Source of the DNA: Arthrobacter sp. zg-Y20 | Lineage (GTDB): Bacteria > Actinomycetota > Actinomycetes > Actinomycetales > Micrococcaceae | Reading direction: 5' to 3' | Length of the DNA: 64,000 bases | Assembly (NCBI RefSeq): GCF_030142075.1 | Contig: NZ_CP126241.1 | Location: forward strand, 682,001 to 746,000 | In this document: piece after piece, positions 60,248 to 64,000 of the stretch | Position numbering within the stretch: the first letter of the stretch is position 1 | Layout: every line of letters starts with the position of its first letter | The notes under the pieces: model-generated | Seen by the model: only the letters and a program-made list of their open reading frames with translations | The model's database searches: none | Told to the model about the DNA's origin: nothing | Position numbers and translations under genes: made by a program

Positions 60248-62139
60248 GGGGTTCCTTCCGTGAACAGCCCGGCGGTTTCCTCCGCGGACAGCGGGGCCAG
60301 GGTGTCGGGGTTCGAGAAAACAAAGCGCACCGGATGTCCGGGCGGCAACTGTGCGGCAACGGGCAGGTCCTGCGGCACGACGACGGCGATCACCGGGTAG
60401 CCCCCGGTGACGGGATGGTCGGCCAGGAACAGGACGGGAAGGCCCGACGGCGGGACCTGCAGCGAGCCGGCCACCACGCCTTCGCTGGGCAGTTCCCCGT
60501 CCCGGATGCGTTCCAGCGGGGCGGCGTCCGGGTCCTGCGGGTCGGTGGCCAGCCGCACGCCGATCCGGTTGGACTCGTTGGTGGCGAGCCAGGTGTGTCC
60601 GGTCAGGGCTGCCGCGGCGGCGGGGCCGAACCAGTCCTGCCGGGGGCCGGCCGTGACCCGCAGCAGGGTGGGGGTGCGGCCGTCGCCCAGGCTGCCGGGG
60701 GCGGTGCCTGCCGGCAGGGAAGAGGGTTCGGTGGTGCCTACCGGTGCGGAACCAGAAACCGCGCCGACGGGCAGCAGGGTGCCGGCCTCGAGCGGTGCCG
60801 GGCCGATACCGCTCATCGTGTCTGTGCTGCGGCTGCCCAGGACCGGGTCCACGGCCACGCCGCCGCGGACGGCAACGTAGGAGCGGACACCGCGGAACGG
60901 GGTGCCCACGGTCAGGGTTTCGCCATCCAGCAGGGCAAAGGGGGTGTCCAGCGGCGCGGGCCGGTCCCGCTCGCCGCCGGGGGAAACGACGGCGGCCGGG
61001 ACCTGCGCCCCGGACAGGGCCAGGACGGTGTCCCCGCGGGCGGTCAGCTCCAGGCCGCCGAGAAGGTTCTCGATCACGGCAGCGTCGGCCGGATTGCCGA
61101 CCAACCGGTTCGCCTGACGGGCGGAACGGGTATCCGCGGCACTGGCTATGGAGACGCCAAGGTCCGCATAACCGGGGCGGCCGAGGTCCTGGACGAGGGA
61201 CTGGAGGCCTGCGCTGGTTACCTCGAGGGAGGTGGGGCTGGCTTGGGACACATCGTCACCTTGCGCGGGCGGGAAAGCCCCATCGCCCCTTAGCGCTGCG
61301 GATCCACCCTCCTCCTCGCAAGCTCGGAGAGGGGACCCTGATCCTTCGCTGCCTCGTCGTTCCTCGGTCGGCGATGCGGGACTCACGAGGTGTCCCAGCC
61401 CCTCGTTCGTTCCCTCGCTCGCGGGAGACGCCGGGTCTTCGGTGCCCGTGCTCGGAGCCTCGGCCTGAGGACTTGAAGTGGTGGTGATCAATTCACGGAC
61501 GGGATGGAAGATTACTGAATCGCCAGGACGGATGAGAGCAGGGTTTGGACGGGAGAGGTCCCATAAAAGGGCGTTGGTATGGCCGATAAGTTGCCAGCCG
61601 CCGGGAGAAGTGCGGGGGTAGATGGCTGAATAGTCACCGGCGAGGGCCACTGAGCCCGCGGGCACGGCCTTGCGCGGAGTGGTGCGGCGGGGGACGTTCA
61701 GGGCCGGGTCGCCGCCCACCAGGTAGGTGAAGCCGGGGGCGAAACCGCCGAACCCGCCGGTCCACGGCGTGCCGGTATGGGCGTTGACCACAGCCTCTTC
61801 GGAGAGGCCGGTGAGCTGCGCCACCTCGGCCAGGTCCTCGCCGTCGTACACCGTCTCAATGGTGACCGTGCGGGCGTCCGGCAGCTCGGCATGGGAGAAG
61901 TCCAGGTTCTCCAGCAGTGCGGCAGCGGCGACCGTTTCGCGGCGGCCGTCGAACCGGACCAGCACGGTCCCGGCAGCGGCCAGCGCATCCACTTGCCCGG
62001 GCAGCGGACTGGACTGCAGCTGTGCGTGGAGGGCGACGACGTCGGCCAGCGAACCAAGCTCAACCAGCAGCGCCCTCGTCCCGGCGGGACGGATGCCGCG
62101 GATGTGCCCGCCCGCGTCCGTCTCCACGGGGGAACTCAT
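60244..62139 (-). CDS. pxpBC: PxpB-PxpC fusion (5-oxoprolinase/urea amidolyase family)
   Basis: A 631-residue fusion of the two 5-oxoprolinase subunits. Residues 1-218 are PxpB/KipI-type (CT_C_D, with [16 protein letters not shown] near 129 and [20 protein letters not shown] near 175). Residues about 305-631 are PxpC/KipA-type (CT_A_B, with [19 protein letters not shown] near 312 and [35 protein letters not shown] near 555). The two halves match the order of the carboxyltransferase-like part of urea amidolyase. Between them lies an 86-residue Ser/Glu/Gly-rich linker of unusual composition. Start ATG 62139 overlaps pxpA stop. It hydrolyses 5-oxoproline with ATP together with PxpA. Confidence 0.93.
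   Translation of the reverse strand: MSSPVETDAGGHIRGIRPAGTRALLVELGSLADVVALHAQLQSSPLPGQVDALAAAGTVLVRFDGRRETVAAAALLENLDFSHAELPDARTVTIETVYDGEDLAEVAQLTGLSEEAVVNAHTGTPWTGGFGGFAPGFTYLVGGDPALNVPRRTTPRKAVPAGSVALAGDYSAIYPRTSPGGWQLIGHTNALLWDLSRPNPALIRPGDSVIFHPVRELITTTSSPQAEAPSTGTEDPASPASEGTNEGLGHLVSPASPTEERRGSEGSGSPLRACEEEGGSAALRGDGAFPPAQGDDVSQASPTSLEVTSAGLQSLVQDLGRPGYADLGVSIASAADTRSARQANRLVGNPADAAVIENLLGGLELTARGDTVLALSGAQVPAAVVSPGGERDRPAPLDTPFALLDGETLTVGTPFRGVRSYVAVRGGVAVDPVLGSRSTDTMSGIGPAPLEAGTLLPVGAVSGSAPVGTTEPSSLPAGTAPGSLGDGRTPTLLRVTAGPRQDWFGPAAAAALTGHTWLATNESNRIGVRLATDPQDPDAAPLERIRDGELPSEGVVAGSLQVPPSGLPVLFLADHPVTGGYPVIAVVVPQDLPVAAQLPPGHPVRFVFSNPDTLAPLSAEETAGLFTEGTP
61228..61485. repeat. Atypical linker region inside pxpBC
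   Basis: The stretch coding for residues about 219-304 of the fusion has strings such as CCTCCTCCTCGC and CCTCGCTCGCGGG and little codon-bias structure, unlike the flanking domains. It encodes repetitive acidic segments ([22 protein letters not shown]). It looks like an in-frame expanded or inserted intergenic-type repeat. Copies elsewhere could not be searched. Confidence 0.4.
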
Positions 62140-62894
62140 ACGAAACTCTGGATGGTGACGCCGGCCTCTTCGAGCCCGGCACGGACGGCCCGGGCCATGG
62201 CCACGGCACCGGGGGTGTCACCGTGCACGCAGATCGATTCAGCGGACATCGGGATCTCGGTGCCGTCGACGGCGGTGATGACGCCCTCCGTGGCCAGGCG
62301 GACCATGTTGGCGGTGACCTGGCCGGCGTCGTGGATCACCGCGTTGGATTCGCGGCGCGAGACGAGCGTGCCGTCCGGGTTGTAGTTGCGGTCGGCGAAG
62401 GCTTCGGTCACGCCACGCAGGCCGGCGTCGGCAGCGATGTCCAGGGCAACTGCTCCGGGCAGCAGCAGGACAGGCAGGTTTTTGTCGAAGGTGCGGACCG
62501 CATCGATGACGGCGCGTGCGTGCACCTCGTGGCGCACGATGGTGTTGTACAGCGCGCCGTGCGGCTTCACGTAGCGGATTTCCGAGCCCGCCGCGCGGGC
62601 CAGGCCCTGCAGTGCGCCGAGCTGGTAGAGGACGTCGTCGAACAGCTCGGTGTAGGAGCAGTCCAGGAAGCGCCGGCCGAAACCGGCCAGGTCCCGGTAG
62701 GCGGGGTGGGCACCCATGGTGACGCCGGCGGCGACGGCGTCGCGGCAGGTCTGCGCGATGGTGGAGGGATCTCCGGCGTGGAAGCCGCAGGCCACGTTGG
62801 CGCTGGAGACGGATTCGAAGACGGCGGCGTCGTCGCCCATGGTCCAATTGCCGAAGGACTCGCCCACGTCGCTGTTCAGATCAATGACCGTCAT
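62136..62894 (-). CDS. pxpA: 5-oxoprolinase subunit A (LamB/YcsF family)
   Basis: A 252-residue PxpA protein, which with PxpB and PxpC hydrolyses 5-oxoproline to glutamate with ATP. The LamB/YcsF signature starts [21 protein letters not shown]. Further conserved blocks are [19 protein letters not shown]-like [15 protein letters not shown] near 30, [15 protein letters not shown] near 59, and [12 protein letters not shown] near 102. Met 62894 is used because GGGAGG lies just upstream; a longer frame to 62948 includes the operator region. It heads an operon pxpA-pxpBC-biotin carboxylase with 4-bp overlaps throughout. Confidence 0.95.
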   Translation of the reverse strand: MTVIDLNSDVGESFGNWTMGDDAAVFESVSSANVACGFHAGDPSTIAQTCRDAVAAGVTMGAHPAYRDLAGFGRRFLDCSYTELFDDVLYQLGALQGLARAAGSEIRYVKPHGALYNTIVRHEVHARAVIDAVRTFDKNLPVLLLPGAVALDIAADAGLRGVTEAFADRNYNPDGTLVSRRESNAVIHDAGQVTANMVRLATEGVITAVDGTEIPMSAESICVHGDTPGAVAMARAVRAGLEEAGVTIQSFV

Positions 62895-62953
62895 GGTTCT
62901 GCCTCCCGCTCGGTGGTGCAATGGTGTTCCTACAGTGTGCCCCGTCACGTCGG

Positions 62954-62966
62954 ATTGTTCAACAAT
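62954..62966 (-). promoter_or_regulatory. GntR-type operator and pxpA promoter
   Basis: ATTGTTCAACAAT is a perfect 13-bp odd palindrome 60 bp upstream of pxpA. On the minus strand its TTGAAC forms a -35 element, followed by a 17-bp spacer and CACACT as -10. The site thus covers the -35 box. It matches the two sites ahead of the second NRAMP-like gene. Confidence 0.7.
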
Positions 62967-63041
62967 ATGGCGATGTTCTGCCGGCAGGAGCTGCTTCTGC
63001 GGAAAGGGTACCTGCGAGGCGATCCAGCGTCGCTGGATGGG

Positions 63042-63070
63042 TTAGCATATCCATCCGGCCGCCGAGATAT
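63042..63070 (+). promoter_or_regulatory. Candidate promoter of P-loop ATPase gene
   Basis: TTAGCA (63042-63047) and GATATA (63065-63070) are separated by 17 bases, about 70 bp upstream of the ATPase start. The match to consensus is modest. A CCAGCG/CGCTGG palindrome lies just upstream at 63024-63036. Confidence 0.4.
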
Positions 63071-63139
63071 AAGGGCAATCGTTACGGGCATTTATTAATC
63101 AGACGCGGCCTTTGGGTTATTTGCTGGCAAGATGTTGCA

Positions 63140-64000
63140 GTGAATAATTTACTGGGGGATCACAACCACGTTGTTGACGCCATATTGAACCGTCTTGAGG
63201 ACATAAAAAATGGGGATACCGATGCTCCCCGTGTGCTGGTGTTGACGGGGGAATCCGGCATTGGCAAATCCCGTATCGTGCGCGAAGTCTACGAAGAACT
63301 GCGCAGAAAGCAGCCAGCACCGGGATACTGGCCCAGCATGCTGCCGGACAGTCATAAGGACGATAATTCCATCGACCCGATGGCATCCCGTAAAGTGCTA
63401 GGTCCTGACCCAACATCGTTTGAATGGCATTCGCAAGCCCTCCCATCCTTTGGCTGGTGGCATTTTGAATGCGAGATCATGGAGTCGCAGAATGCCGTCA
63501 ACGTGGTGGGTGCGGCCTACCCCCAGTTACGCGCTCATCTGCTGCCCCTGGGACTGGCCTGGAACGATCAGGCAGGTTTTTCGGACAAACTTGGCCGGGC
63601 TCGAGAGAAGGTCATTGAGGAAGTTCGAAGCACCGTCACGGATGGTGGGTTCGAGGCGTTGGGCGCATTCGGGCTAGCATTTCCCGGGCTGGGCACCCTC
63701 ATTCGGTGGGCAGGCCAGGCCGGTAACAAAATCGCAAAAGACCGTCAGCACCGCAAACAGCTCGACTCCGATGTCGCTCCGGCATCCGAATCCCACGTCT
63801 CTGTGGCACAAGAGCTTGCCGCCGCCATCCGCTCCACTGCCTTGACGGCCTCTCCGGGCAAACCAGGGCTGCCTCAAATCGTAGTTATCGAGGATATGCA
63901 CCGGATGGGCGATGATCTGGCTGAGCTGTTGACGGAATTAGGAAGGCCTGACAAAAAACATCCAGTACTCGTTATCGGGACGGCTTGGCCCGAGGGGTAT
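63140..64000 (+). CDS. Large P-loop ATPase (STAND/AAA-like), N-terminal part
   Basis: The first 287 residues of a gene that continues past the window. Walker A is VLVLTGESGIGKSRIV at residues 33-47 and Walker B is QIVVIEDMHRM at 246-256, with about 200 residues between them, longer than usual for AAA_16 domains. The insert contains a Gly-rich hydrophobic segment (FEALGAFGLAFPGLGTLIRWAG, about 171-192) that may be a membrane-associated helix. GTG 63140 is used with no clear purine tract. Base composition is clearly less GC-rich than the rest of the window, with codons such as TTA, ATA and AAA, suggesting acquired DNA. Signal-transduction ATPases of this type occur in regulators and in anti-phage defence; assignment is open. 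Confidence 0.75.
   Translation, partial: MNNLLGDHNHVVDAILNRLEDIKNGDTDAPRVLVLTGESGIGKSRIVREVYEELRRKQPAPGYWPSMLPDSHKDDNSIDPMASRKVLGPDPTSFEWHSQALPSFGWWHFECEIMESQNAVNVVGAAYPQLRAHLLPLGLAWNDQAGFSDKLGRAREKVIEEVRSTVTDGGFEALGAFGLAFPGLGTLIRWAGQAGNKIAKDRQHRKQLDSDVAPASESHVSVAQELAAAIRSTALTASPGKPGLPQIVVIEDMHRMGDDLAELLTELGRPDKKHPVLVIGTAWPEGY

Overview
This 64 kb stretch is GC-rich, densely coded chromosomal DNA with frequent GTG/TTG starts and many 4-bp ATGA start/stop overlaps. Gene content (Tex, a SWIM/SNF2 helicase, DUF2252, PPK2, GluQRS, CtaG/DUF2243, a DUF1023 hydrolase, excalibur/HNH lipoprotein) points to a high-GC actinobacterium, most likely Micrococcaceae of the Arthrobacter type. That placement is inferred from content and style, not from a marker gene. 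No rRNA, tRNA, CRISPR array, transposase or phage gene was seen. No gene-free gap exceeds about 300 bases.

Layout. 1-565: 5' end of a BCCT osmolyte transporter. 808-4348 (minus): a three-gene cassette with a WXG-like helical protein carrying a proline-rich repeat tail, a DUF1023 alpha/beta hydrolase and a lipoprotein, preceded by a perfect 26-bp palindrome. 4495-5622: ferritin-like/VIT1 iron transporter. 5931-8886: acyl-CoA ligase and AI-2E family permease. 8910-13956: XRE-cupin regulator, FAD monooxygenase, and a coupled ureohydrolase plus ThDP-enzyme pair. 13978-19397: a compact type III polyketide cluster in two convergent arms, MarR regulator plus MFS exporter on the plus strand, and polyketide synthase, methyltransferase and flavin monooxygenase on the minus strand.

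19463-54170 is mostly housekeeping and accessory metabolism: RecQ, CtaG/DUF2243, Tex, HAD phosphatase, solitary Vsr, YegP-like protein, FAD dehydrogenase, FMN reductase, hydroxyacid dehydrogenase, MarR, SNF2 helicase, lipoprotein, TauE/SafE, DUF2252, GNAT, alpha/beta hydrolase, NmrA, PPK2, HNH lipoprotein, GH15, GluQRS, amino-acid permease, DUF4352 protein, an ArsR-SRPBCC-SRPBCC-VOC operon, and an MBL hydrolase.

54240-62966 is an expanded 5-oxoproline (pyroglutamate) utilisation locus. It has two tandem NRAMP-fold transporters lacking the metal-binding motifs and a YcsI-type hydro-lyase on the plus strand, converging on a GntR/FCD regulator, a biotin carboxylase-BCCP fusion, a PxpB-PxpC fusion and PxpA on the minus strand. 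Near-identical ATTGTT(C/G)AACAAT operators sit in the pxpA promoter and in the promoter of the second transporter, tying both arms into one regulon.

From about 63040 base composition drops visibly towards AT and codon use changes. A large P-loop (STAND/AAA-like) ATPase gene begins at 63140 and runs off the window. This could be the edge of an acquired, possibly defence-related, island, and it is the most open-ended observation here. The best candidates for under-described biology are the pxp regulon with its biotin carboxylase and metal-motif-less NRAMP pair, the type III PKS cluster, the WXG/DUF1023 cassette, and this terminal ATPase.
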